From positions 1-14,847 of the forward strand of contig CAKOFP010000169.1 of NCBI GenBank assembly GCA_933226995.1: a DNA stretch of 14,847 nt, read 5' to 3'. Each line of letters starts with the position of its first letter. Position 1 is the stretch's first letter. Positions 7,472-14,489 of this stretch are shown here, in pieces. A program made the translations under genes and the position numbers. Below the pieces are notes generated by a model. It had not been told where the DNA came from, made no database searches, and saw only the letters and a program-made list of their open reading frames with translations. The DNA is from Candidatus Nitrosopolaris rasttigaisensis (GTDB lineage Archaea; Thermoproteota; Nitrososphaeria; Nitrososphaerales; Nitrososphaeraceae).

Positions 7472-7500
7472 ATATAGTCGAAAAAAATTCGATGTAGGAC

Positions 7501-7507
7501 TATTAAA
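7501..7507 (-). promoter_or_regulatory. TATA box of EF-2
   Basis: The minus strand reads TTTAATA, centred 33 bases upstream of the EF-2 ATG. Transcription would begin near 7478, leaving a leader of about seven bases. The intervening A/T tract (7479-7491) lies between box and start and so would not be part of the mRNA. Confidence 0.45.
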
Positions 7508-7725
7508 CGTTCCTTAGTAGTAGGAGATAGCTGTACGGCTTCTTTTGTTACGATAAATAGACGCATCCGCTGAGCGAGGGAAATGATTCCGAGATAGCAC
7601 GGAACAGGAAAATTTATGACTCCAGTGGCCATGATTAGCAATGCAAAATGTGGGTTATTTTACCTAGGAAGTGTTAGTGATGCACTACCCGCTCATGTAA
7701 GGGACATAAAATAACTATAGCTTCG

Positions 7726-7763
7726 AAAAAAAGTGGATCGAGATTATAGGTGTACCCTGGTAC
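7726..7763 (-). terminator. Possible minus-strand terminator
   Basis: A five-pair palindrome (GTACC 7752-7756, GGTAC 7759-7763) is followed on the minus strand, 19 bases later, by seven T (7726-7732). No known gene ends here. It could end a short RNA begun at the TATA-like repeat at 7820-7831. The stem-to-T spacing is long and the two-base loop is too tight, so T7 is the main signal. Confidence 0.25.
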
Positions 7764-7819
7764 GGACTTACATTAATAATTCGAGAACCCATTGCAATGG
7801 AATCGTAGTAAATTTCATA

Positions 7820-7921
7820 TTATATAACATATTATTGAAATATCTCTCAAACAATATTAATATTTGAAGCAGGATTATAGAAATTGAAGTCAAGTCTAAA
7901 AATGGAGATTATGTTATATAA
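7820..7921. repeat. 12-bp perfect inverted repeat with TATA-like cores
   Basis: Left arm TTATATAACATA (7820-7831) and right arm TATGTTATATAA (7910-7921) are exact reverse complements, 78 bases apart. Each contains a TATATAA-type core, so they could be two outward promoters or a paired regulator site. The 12-base match is longer than expected by chance at such spacing, although both arms are AT-rich. Confidence 0.45.
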
Positions 7922-7922
7922 A

Positions 7923-7966
7923 GCATGCAGTGCATGTGACCATACCTCGCACATAGGACTGCATGC
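7923..7966. repeat. Two-stem hairpin upstream of mqnD
   Basis: The outer arms GCATGCAGT (7923-7931) and ACTGCATGC (7958-7966) pair perfectly over nine bases. Inside them ATGTG (7934-7938) pairs with CACAT (7950-7954), leaving an 11-base apical loop and a small internal loop. It starts directly after the TATA-like core of the 7910-7921 repeat arm. On the plus strand a T5 run (7971-7975) follows. It is GC-richer than the surrounding DNA. Confidence 0.5.
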
Positions 7967-8147
7967 GATGTTTTTAAAGAGCACATCTTTTTGGGTCTTA
8001 TTTGATGATGAATGACGATGCGTATGCACGTGTATTAGGTTTGGAGTATATGCCGCAACGATAGAAATGAATAAATGAATCCAAAGAAAGAAAGTCAGTA
8101 TGATAGTTTTTATTGTAACCCATATCAGAACAGAAAATATTGCCCTG

Positions 8148-8154
8148 TAAAATG
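8148..8154 (+). promoter_or_regulatory. Weak TATA-like box of mqnD
   Basis: TAAAATG centred 26 bases upstream of the mqnD ATG is at exactly the distance expected for a leaderless mRNA. The sequence match itself is weak. Confidence 0.3.
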
Positions 8155-8176
8155 TATTCCAGTGTTGATTTAGTCT

Positions 8177-9007
8177 ATGAGGGAGATAACGTTAGGTCAC
8201 ACTCCTGATGCTGATGATGCTTTCATGTTTTACGGTATCGAAGCAGGTAAAGTAAAATCTCCGCATTTTAAAATCAAACATGTTATAGAAGATATTGAAA
8301 CTCTTAACAAACATGCCTTAAATCATGAGCTCGACGTCACCGCAATTTCAGCTCATGCGTTCGCTTATTTGAAGGACTACACTATATTACGTAGTGGAGC
8401 AAGCTTTGGCTTTAACTACGGTCCAGTCGTAGTATCAAAAAAAGAGCTGTCACTTTCTCAATTAAAGGAATGTACAATCGCAATACCAGGCAAGATGACG
8501 TCTGCCAATTTATTACTAAATCTAGTTCTCGGAAAATTTAATGAGCAGGAAATAAATTTTCAGCTAATTCCTGATGCTGTTCTGTCCGATAAAGTCGATG
8601 CAGGTTTGGTTATTCATGAAACGCAGATTACCTATTATAAGTCACACTTATACAAAATACTTGATCTGGGAGCCTGGTGGCATACCGAAACCAATGGACT
8701 GCCGGTGCCACTAGGGATCAATGTCGCAAGTATCAAATCAATGACTATTGAAGAAATTAGAAGGTTTAACAATCTTTTTAAAGCTTCAATCCTTTATGGT
8801 CTCAAACACACAAATGCTGCGGTAGATTATGCTATGAGGTATAGCAGAGGGCAACCAAAACATGTTATGACGAAGTTTATCAAGATGTATGTAAATGATA
8901 TCACTGTTGACATGGGAGCTGATGGTGAAAAAGCTATCAAGAAAATGTTCAAAATGGCACAGGAGAAAGGAATACTTCCGTTGATTTCACAATTGAATTT
9001 CGCTTGA
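8177..9007 (+). CDS. mqnD: 1,4-dihydroxy-6-naphthoate synthase (MqnD)
   Basis: 276 residues, the usual length. MqnD splits cyclic dehypoxanthine futalosine to give 1,4-dihydroxy-6-naphthoate, the last committed ring-forming step of the futalosine route to menaquinone. It has the periplasmic-binding-protein-like fold shared with MqnA. The N-terminal GHTPDADDAFMFY (7-19) is the family's substrate-binding start. VDAGLVIHE carries His147, matching the catalytic His of MqnD, which MqnA lacks; this decides between the two. LGAWWHTETNGLPVPLG is also typical. The two other futalosine genes just downstream, mqnE and mqnC, support the call. The ATG at 8177 suits both the family start and a TATA-like box 26 bases upstream. 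It ends convergently with mqnE, 95 bases apart. Confidence 0.92.
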   Translation: MREITLGHTPDADDAFMFYGIEAGKVKSPHFKIKHVIEDIETLNKHALNHELDVTAISAHAFAYLKDYTILRSGASFGFNYGPVVVSKKELSLSQLKECTIAIPGKMTSANLLLNLVLGKFNEQEINFQLIPDAVLSDKVDAGLVIHETQITYYKSHLYKILDLGAWWHTETNGLPVPLGINVASIKSMTIEEIRRFNNLFKASILYGLKHTNAAVDYAMRYSRGQPKHVMTKFIKMYVNDITVDMGADGEKAIKKMFKMAQEKGILPLISQLNFA

Positions 9008-9102
9008 ATTCCAGAACTTCACACACATCCACATGTTCGAATTGGCATTATATCCATCATTCCATCAAGGTTGTCAATATAGAATGTCTCCTCAATCAAT
9101 CC

Positions 9103-10218
9103 TCAATTAAATCTTCTAATTATATTAAAGAATGTATCTCTTTGAACAGCCTCTCTCTTAATTTCCTTAATCAAACTAACTAACTCTTGAATAGAAGTAC
9201 CTGTATCTTTACCAGCAGCCCTGAATATTTCCTCCGAATACGCAGTTCCCACCATATCGTTGCCTCCATATGACAATGCGACCTGAGCCAATTTTTTACC
9301 TAATGCAACCCAATACACCGACACGTTATTGAGTACATTTGCTAGCAACAGCCTCGACACCGCGATAACCCTCAAGTCATATGTTGAAGGACTTTCCGTC
9401 TTGATTATGTTGCTCTTTTCTAGCTCAGTATTCTCTAAGCTAAACTTTAAAGGAATAAAGGTAGTAAAGCCCCGTGTCTTTTTATGAAGTTCTCTGATTT
9501 GTAAAATATGGTCAACAACGTGCTCAGGCTTCTCTACATGACCGAAAAGCATTGTGCAGTTACTCTTCAATCCTAGCTCATGGGCTTGACGGGCAGTATC
9601 AAGCCACTCTTCACTAGAACATTTTCCTCTTACTATTATATCTCTCACCTCTGGATCAAAAATCTCGGCTCCTCCGCCAGGTAGGGCATCTAGGCCGGCC
9701 GCTTTCAATCTGAGCAATACTTCCTTTACTGAATTTCTAGTTAGCCTGGAGATAAAGAAAATTTCTGCCGGTGTCAATGCTTTAATTACAATGCTAGGAA
9801 ACTCTGCTTTTATCGCTCTCATCATATTCTCGTAGTAATCCAAACCAAGCTTTGGATGAAAGCCACCTACTATATGCAGTTCCGTGCTTCCCATTTCTTT
9901 TATTGCGATTCGAGCTCTTGTCAATATCTGCTCGGTGCTCAGAGTAAACGCGTCTGCATCATTGCCCTTTCTGTAAAATGCGCACAAAGGGCAACTGGCG
10001 GCACAAACATTGGTGTAATTTAAGTAATATGAAGCAACAAAAGTGACACTATTTCCCTTAAGATATTTGCGAATATTATCAGCAGCGGCGCCCAGCAAAA
10101 AAAGGTTTTCCTCATTCATGAGCTGGAGCCCATCCTTATACGATAATTCTTGGCCCGCCATTGCCTTTTCCAATGCAGGTGTTCCTACTCCATCGCCACC
10201 TCCCACACTTTTTAGCAA
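9103..10218 (-). CDS. mqnE: Aminofutalosine synthase (MqnE), radical SAM
   Basis: It joins the MqnA product 3-[(1-carboxyvinyl)oxy]benzoate to SAM, giving aminofutalosine. From the start used here Cys72, Cys76 and Cys79 form the C-x3-C-x2-C site for the 4Fe-4S cluster in TNVCAASCPLCAFYR. GGFHPKLGLDYY, LPGGGAEIFDPEVRD, SNCTMLFGHVE and FIPLKFSLENT are MqnE-type rather than MqnC-type forms. The frame stays open to an ATG at 10326 (407 codons), but those 36 extra residues (hydrophobic and aromatic) do not look like the family. A TATA box at 10243-10250 lies 29 bases from the in-frame TTG at 10218, so I take TTG as the start (371 residues, normal length). A GTG at 10206 is an alternative. With this start the gene is divergent from mqnC, leaving a 125-base promoter region. 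Confidence 0.9.
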   Translation of the reverse strand: MLKSVGGGDGVGTPALEKAMAGQELSYKDGLQLMNEENLFLLGAAADNIRKYLKGNSVTFVASYYLNYTNVCAASCPLCAFYRKGNDADAFTLSTEQILTRARIAIKEMGSTELHIVGGFHPKLGLDYYENMMRAIKAEFPSIVIKALTPAEIFFISRLTRNSVKEVLLRLKAAGLDALPGGGAEIFDPEVRDIIVRGKCSSEEWLDTARQAHELGLKSNCTMLFGHVEKPEHVVDHILQIRELHKKTRGFTTFIPLKFSLENTELEKSNIIKTESPSTYDLRVIAVSRLLLANVLNNVSVYWVALGKKLAQVALSYGGNDMVGTAYSEEIFRAAGKDTGTSIQELVSLIKEIKREAVQRDTFFNIIRRFN

Positions 10219-10242
10219 ACTGGCACTATCTATGAAGTCCAG

Positions 10243-10250
10243 ATATAATA
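10243..10250 (-). promoter_or_regulatory. TATA box of mqnE
   Basis: The minus strand reads TATTATAT. Its centre is about 27 bases before 10220, so the mRNA would begin within a few bases of the TTG at 10218. This argues that the longer ORF starting at 10326 is not the real protein start. Confidence 0.45.
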
Positions 10251-10314
10251 TGTGTTGCAATGTTAAACTTCGTCCAGTTTTAAAGCAAAAGAGAATAGGA
10301 TAGCGCTTGTAAGG

Positions 10315-10322
10315 AATAAATA
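10315..10322 (+). promoter_or_regulatory. TATA box of mqnC
   Basis: AATAAATA centred 26 bases before the ATG at 10344 predicts a leaderless mRNA starting at that ATG. It favours ATG 10344 over the earlier TTG at 10326, which would lie upstream of the transcript start. Confidence 0.5.
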
Positions 10323-10343
10323 GCATTGATAGTCCACACAGAT

Positions 10344-11483
10344 ATGTTAATATTGCACAATACGAGCGGCCTAGTACACCATTTAATTACAAAGTCTGAT
10401 GTCGCCGACATTTTGCATAATGCGCTAGACTCCCATATTCTTGGTCTGGATGAATGCATAAGGCTTTTCAAATCCAACGACATTTACCCAATTGCCATGG
10501 TAAGTAATATACTTAGACAGCGACTCTATGGAAATACCGTTACGTTTGTTAATAATATTATATTGAACTATACTAATGTCTGTATAACTTATTGTAAATT
10601 TTGCGCATTCTATCGTCCAGTGGGACATGAAGAAGCTTATACCTTATCTTTAGATGAAATTGTGAGGCGTGTATTAGTGTCTAGAGAGATGTTTGGTATT
10701 ACTCAAGTGCTGATTCAAGGAGGACATAATCCGAATTTGAAACTGGAATTTTACGAGGACGCCTTCAAAGCGATAAAGACAAGATGCCCTGAAGTCGGAA
10801 TTCATGGACTTTCTGCATCTGAAATCGATACTATCGCAAAGGTAGAGAGAAGTAGCACTAAAGAAGTCCTTGCAAGACTAAAAAGTGCAGGGTTGGATTC
10901 CCTTCCAGGGGCGGGTGCCGAAATTCTAGATGACGATGTGAAAGCAGAGATCAGTCCTCTCAAAATCAAAAGTCACGAATGGCTTAGAATAATGGAAGAG
11001 GCGCATGAATTAGATATAAAGTCCTCCGCTACAATGATGTATGGAACGGTAGAAACCGAAGAACAACGGGCCCGACATATTATGAAAATTGCAGAACTAC
11101 AAGAAAAAACTAGAGGTTTTATGGCATTTATCCCATGGAGTTTTGAGCCCAACAAAACTCGGATACAGGCAGAGGGCCTTATAAGATATTCAGCAGGAGG
11201 ATTTAATCTGTTAAAGATGATCGCCATTTCAAGAATAATCTTTAATGGTGTGATAGATCATCTTCAATCCTCTTGGCTTACAAACGGCATTGGCATGGCT
11301 CAGCTTGCACTAAATTACGGCGCTGACGATTTTGGTGGCACTCTGATCGGTGAAGAAGTAGTAACCGCTACTGGGTCCAGATCGACTGAACTAAGTGCGC
11401 ATAAAATTATAGATGCTATTAAACAAATTGGTTTTGAAGTCGCGGAGAGGGATAACTTCTATCAGACTATAAAAAATTATTAA
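10344..11483 (+). CDS. mqnC: Cyclic dehypoxanthine futalosine synthase (MqnC), radical SAM
   Basis: 379 residues from the chosen ATG. It closes the second ring: dehypoxanthine futalosine becomes its cyclic form, which MqnD then cleaves. Cys80, Cys84 and Cys87 form the C-x3-C-x2-C cluster site in TNVCITYCKFCAFYRP. QGGHNPNLKLEFYED, LPGAGAEILDDDVKAEISP and TMMYGTVET are MqnC-type variants; the paralogue MqnE next door has GGFHP, GGGAE and FGHVE in the same places. FIPWSFEPNKT also fits MqnC. The frame is open from a TTG at 10326, but the TATA spacing supports 10344. The related FO synthase subunit CofH is less likely because of the CAFYRP and AEISP forms and the mqnD/mqnE neighbours. Confidence 0.92.
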   Translation: MLILHNTSGLVHHLITKSDVADILHNALDSHILGLDECIRLFKSNDIYPIAMVSNILRQRLYGNTVTFVNNIILNYTNVCITYCKFCAFYRPVGHEEAYTLSLDEIVRRVLVSREMFGITQVLIQGGHNPNLKLEFYEDAFKAIKTRCPEVGIHGLSASEIDTIAKVERSSTKEVLARLKSAGLDSLPGAGAEILDDDVKAEISPLKIKSHEWLRIMEEAHELDIKSSATMMYGTVETEEQRARHIMKIAELQEKTRGFMAFIPWSFEPNKTRIQAEGLIRYSAGGFNLLKMIAISRIIFNGVIDHLQSSWLTNGIGMAQLALNYGADDFGGTLIGEEVVTATGSRSTELSAHKIIDAIKQIGFEVAERDNFYQTIKNY

Positions 11484-11543
11484 ACTAACATCAAAGTGTG
11501 TCAACCAGCTTACGACAATTAGTCAAAACTGGCTAGATATACC

Positions 11544-11550
11544 TTTAAAT
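11544..11550 (+). promoter_or_regulatory. TATA box of the HMG-CoA synthase gene
   Basis: TTTAAAT centred at 11547. At the usual spacing transcription starts near 11573, just before the ATG of a four-codon mini-ORF (11577) and about 19 bases before the gene's own ATG. So the gene is read from its own promoter, separate from mqnC. Confidence 0.45.
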
Positions 11551-11576
11551 TGGCAATATCTGTAGTTTCATGCTAT

Positions 11577-11591
11577 ATGGTAGATGGATAA
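11577..11591 (+). other. Four-codon mini-ORF abutting the HMG-CoA synthase start
   Basis: ATG GTA GAT GGA TAA encodes M-V-D-G-stop and its stop codon directly touches the ATG at 11592, in the same frame. It begins at about the predicted transcript start, so a leaderless ribosome would meet it first. Alternatively its GGTAGATGG sequence serves as a weak ribosome binding site. It may be chance. Confidence 0.25.
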
Positions 11592-12989
11592 ATGCCAGTA
11601 GGCATTGATGATCTGGCTATATATATCCCAAAGCTGTATATAGACTATAAGGATTTTGCTGAGGCAAGAGGAATTGACCCTCGCAAGTTAGAGTATGGCA
11701 TTGGAGTAAAGAAGATGGCTCTGGTCGATACAAATCAAGATCCAGCTTGTATGGCCGCCAATGCTTGTTTGAAATTAATGCAAAAAAACCATCTGCACCC
11801 TGAGGATATAGGTAGAATGTATGTAGCTACAGAGTCTGGCCTTGACGAATCTAAAGCGATGAATTCTTTTGTGATAGGAATGCTAGAACAAGTTTACGGA
11901 GAAAGTTCCTTCGAACACGCCGGCGGAATTGAGTGCAAATTTGCATGTGTAAGTGGATCATATGCGCTTTACGATAATACAAATTGGATTAGGGCAGACG
12001 AAAATAATGGTAAAGCTGCCATAGTGATTGTGAGTGATATTGCTAAATATGATATTGGCTCTGCTGGGGAATATACACAAGGTGCAGGTGCAGTTGCTAT
12101 GCTGATAAAAGAGAATCCCAGATTACTTGCTTTTGACCAAAAAGTTACTTCCACAATTATCAGTAATGAATATGATTTTTACAGACCATGTGGAAAGGAT
12201 ACGCCTGTAGTTAATGGAACTTACTCTAACTTATTATATTTAATTCAAGTGAGGAAGGCCTTTGATAGTTATAAAGAAAAAGCTATCAGGACTGGTTTGA
12301 TTCGACTGAAAGATGGGGAATCCATAACAGATCACATCGATTTATTCAGTGTTCATCTTCCTTATAGACGAATGGGTGAAAAGGCGCTGGCATATTTGTT
12401 AAGACATGAGTGGAGGTATCTCCCGCGGTGGAATAAGGTCATAAAAGAAGTGGGATTACAAGAAACAGTCCCCAAAGACCCCAGAGGCACCATTGAATCA
12501 ATTTTGGCTGACACTGAATTTATGAAAGCTGACGAAAGATTCAGGCGAGCATTTATGCAAACATCTTTCTATAATGAAGTTTTTGAAAAGAAAATGGTGA
12601 GCTCACTTGAAGCGTCGACCATAATCGGCAATCTGTACACTGCGTCAATGTATATGGGTTTTAGAAGCTTATTGGAATTTGAATACAAGAAGGGCACTGA
12701 TCTTGAGAGGAAGAGAGTAGGGTTTGGATCATACGGTAGTGGTAGTAGCGCGATGGTATTTACTGGCGTGATTCAGTCTGAATACAAGGAAATCGTAGAT
12801 GGGATGAATCTCGAGGAAGAAATAGGACCTAGAAAAAAGATTTCAATTGACGAATATGAAAGTCTTCGCGGAAATGAAAGAAATTTCGATACCTCTCTTT
12901 TGCCTGTCCACAAGGAGTTCGTCCTAGTAAAAATAGGTGGCACCACAGCAGATAAGGCAGGGTTTAGAGAGTATAACTTTACCAACTAA
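11592..12989 (+). CDS. mvaS: Hydroxymethylglutaryl-CoA synthase, bacterial/eukaryotic type
   Basis: 465 residues. It condenses acetyl-CoA with acetoacetyl-CoA to HMG-CoA, the first committed mevalonate step feeding archaeal lipids and the menaquinone tail. Three catalytic residues are visible: Glu81 in VATESGLDESKA, Cys119 in CKFACVSGSYAL and His255 in FSVHLPYRRMGEKAL. SDIAKYDIGSAGEYTQGAGAVAML, with YDFYRPCGKDTP-VVNG and GFGSYGSGSSAMVFTG, follows the bacterial/eukaryotic MvaS layout rather than the shorter (about 350-residue) archaeal enzyme whose start is G-I-V-G-Y-G-A-Y-I-P. It is about 75 residues longer than bacterial MvaS; the extra part seems to be in the insert after residue 255 and the charged C-terminus. 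Start ATG 11592 gives MPVGIDDLAIYIPKLYI, as in the family. It lies 108 bases after mqnC on the same strand, with its own TATA box, and converges on ilvA. Confidence 0.92.
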   Translation: MPVGIDDLAIYIPKLYIDYKDFAEARGIDPRKLEYGIGVKKMALVDTNQDPACMAANACLKLMQKNHLHPEDIGRMYVATESGLDESKAMNSFVIGMLEQVYGESSFEHAGGIECKFACVSGSYALYDNTNWIRADENNGKAAIVIVSDIAKYDIGSAGEYTQGAGAVAMLIKENPRLLAFDQKVTSTIISNEYDFYRPCGKDTPVVNGTYSNLLYLIQVRKAFDSYKEKAIRTGLIRLKDGESITDHIDLFSVHLPYRRMGEKALAYLLRHEWRYLPRWNKVIKEVGLQETVPKDPRGTIESILADTEFMKADERFRRAFMQTSFYNEVFEKKMVSSLEASTIIGNLYTASMYMGFRSLLEFEYKKGTDLERKRVGFGSYGSGSSAMVFTGVIQSEYKEIVDGMNLEEEIGPRKKISIDEYESLRGNERNFDTSLLPVHKEFVLVKIGGTTADKAGFREYNFTN

Positions 12990-13095
12990 AGGTATCATGA
13001 TCATGGTAGCACGTGGTACATGCATGCGTGATATATAGCACCTATACGAGTCCCTTGGCTGTTGCTTTCTGTGAGATTTGCTATTAGAAATTATG

Positions 13096-14346
13096 TTAAC
13101 TAACGATTCTGAATTCGACTCCTTTTGCCTCTAGAAAGTCGATTAAGCGTTTTGCATGATTTGCATTTTCCATTTCAAGACTTAAGTATACACCCGCAGT
13201 TCCTGCAGAAATATTGGGACTTAATCTATCATGGTCGACTTCGACAATATTAACACTTAGTTCCGCAATACTATCCACTATAGTCTTCAATGCTCCGGGT
13301 CTATCTGGTAACTGGATAAAAATTTTAAGCATCCTTCCCATATGCATAAGACCCTTTGCTACTACTTGTCCAAGCAGATACATATCCACGTTACCCCCAG
13401 ATAGCAAGGTTATAACATTCTTATCTTTGTTTGGGTGACCGTTTGAAATTAAATAGGCGAGGCTAGCTGCCCCCGCAGGTTCTACAACCAGTTTTGCTCT
13501 TTCCATGAGCAAAAACATCGTTTCAACTATCGATGAATCCTCGACTAATCTTAGGTCGTCTAGGTATTTGCTTGCTATTTCGTAGGTGAGTTTGCCAGGT
13601 GATTTTACGGAGATGCCATCTGCTATGGTATATCCTGCTTTTACATGTTGCAAAGAGCCTTTGGCTAGAGATTCTTTCATAGCAGGAAATGCTTTGGACT
13701 CTATCCCAACAATTTTTACATTGGGATTTTTTGCCTTTATTGCTATTGCGACACCCGCAGCAAGCCCCCCACCACCCACGGGCAAATAAACTTCGTCTAT
13801 TTCACGGAGATCCTCCAACAATTCCAGACCGATTGTTCCCTGACCAGAAATTATTTGAGCGTCATCAAAAGCATGAATGACCGTGCGTCCCTCCTCCTTT
13901 GCTATTTCCTGTGCTGCAAGCCAGGATTCCTCATAATCTAACCCACGTAGAGTTACCTTCGCTCCATATGATTTTGTAGCAGCTACTTTCGCCGGAGACG
14001 CATTCTTCGACATCACTATGGTACATGAAATATTCTTTTTCAATGCAGCATATGCAACTCCCTGCGCATGATTGCCTGCCGAAGCAGCAATGACGCCGTA
14101 CTTGCGCTCTTCATTCGATAACATGTCGAGTTTAACAAATGCTCCACGCACTTTAAACGAACCCGTTTTTTGCAAAGATTCAAGCTTAAGAAAGATGTTT
14201 GTACCTGTTAATTTAGAAAACGTGTCAGATCTTTGCAATGGTGTTTTTCTGACAGCTCCGTTTAGCAAGTCCCTTGCTTTGAATATATCTTCAATAGTAG
14301 GGAATTCGTGCTTCTCATTTGCACCCCGTATATGCCCGGCCTTCAA
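13096..14346 (-). CDS. ilvA: Threonine ammonia-lyase (threonine dehydratase) with ACT-type C-terminus
   Basis: 416 residues, the medium-length class. It deaminates threonine to 2-oxobutanoate, the entry to isoleucine synthesis. The PLP lysine is Lys65 in KTGSFKVRGA. SAGNHAQG (89-96) and the phosphate-binding glycine loop PVGGGGLAAG (189-198) are intact, as is SGGNVD later. From about residue 335 (RMLKIFIQLPDRPGALKTI) a single ACT-like domain follows; such domains often bind amino acids for feedback, but which one cannot be told here. The start is a TTG at 14346, the first start codon after an in-frame TAG; no ATG lies near the family start at PTIEDI. It is divergent from the small membrane-protein gene and converges on mvaS with 106 bases between stop codons, where no clear terminator is seen. 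Confidence 0.94.
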   Translation of the reverse strand: MKAGHIRGANEKHEFPTIEDIFKARDLLNGAVRKTPLQRSDTFSKLTGTNIFLKLESLQKTGSFKVRGAFVKLDMLSNEERKYGVIAASAGNHAQGVAYAALKKNISCTIVMSKNASPAKVAATKSYGAKVTLRGLDYEESWLAAQEIAKEEGRTVIHAFDDAQIISGQGTIGLELLEDLREIDEVYLPVGGGGLAAGVAIAIKAKNPNVKIVGIESKAFPAMKESLAKGSLQHVKAGYTIADGISVKSPGKLTYEIASKYLDDLRLVEDSSIVETMFLLMERAKLVVEPAGAASLAYLISNGHPNKDKNVITLLSGGNVDMYLLGQVVAKGLMHMGRMLKIFIQLPDRPGALKTIVDSIAELSVNIVEVDHDRLSPNISAGTAGVYLSLEMENANHAKRLIDFLEAKGVEFRIVS

Positions 14347-14380
14347 CTATGATCTGACAATTGAATCCACTAAAGTGCCA

Positions 14381-14390
14381 TAATTATAAT
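14381..14390 (-). promoter_or_regulatory. Possible TATA box of ilvA
   Basis: The minus strand reads ATTATAATTA. At standard spacing the transcript begins near 14360, leaving a leader of about 14 bases before the TTG start. No other good box lies in the 140-base divergent gap. Confidence 0.35.
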
Positions 14391-14424
14391 ATTGTGATTG
14401 GTTTAACTGACAAAAAAGTGATAT

Positions 14425-14451
14425 TACCTCGCTTAGTTCTGAAATGAGGTA
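14425..14451. repeat. Inverted repeat upstream of the small membrane-protein gene
   Basis: Arms TACCTC (14425-14430) and GAGGTA (14446-14451) are separated by 15 bases, in the divergent promoter region of ilvA and the small gene. It could be a regulator half-site pair. If transcribed, the TACCTC arm could also pair with the GAGG of the downstream ribosome binding site. It is short and could be chance. Confidence 0.25.
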
Positions 14452-14473
14452 CAGATACATTGTCATCATCTTC

Positions 14474-14480
14474 GAGGAGG
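14474..14480 (+). promoter_or_regulatory. Strong Shine-Dalgarno site that sets the start of the small gene
   Basis: GAGGAGG ends nine bases before the ATG at 14490. It is the only strong ribosome binding site of this kind before any gene in the window, and it favours ATG 14490 over the in-frame TTG at 14460, which would lie upstream of it. Confidence 0.6.
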
Positions 14481-14489
14481 AAAATTCAG

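Larger units (their letters stand above)
7472..8176. other. Intergenic region between divergent EF-2 and mqnD, rich in inverted repeats
   Basis: About 0.7 kb with no convincing ORF and no tRNA. It is unusually rich in symmetrical elements: GTACC-CT-GGTAC at 7752-7763, AATATTAATATT at 7853-7864, a 12-bp inverted repeat carrying TATA-like cores (7820-7831 and 7910-7921) and a two-stem hairpin (7923-7966). The EF-2 and mqnD promoters sit at its two ends, so the middle 600 bases are not needed for them at usual promoter size. Confidence 0.55.

Noticed and set aside
7478..7492. TCGAA-A5-TTCGA hairpin just before EF-2
   Set aside because: It falls between the likely TATA box (7501-7507) and the transcript start, so it would not be in the mRNA; it is better read as an A/T tract of the promoter.
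8005..8011. ATGATGA, a perfect C-box for a C/D guide RNA
   Set aside because: No CTGA D-box follows at a suitable distance, so a C/D RNA is not supported.
12996..13005. CATGATCATG palindrome between the convergent mvaS and ilvA genes
   Set aside because: A ten-base palindrome without T-run or extended stem; not enough for a terminator call.
13214..13880. Several plus-strand ORFs inside ilvA, and similar ones inside EF-2, mpgS and mvaS
   Set aside because: They are antisense to highly conserved coding frames and carry no motifs.
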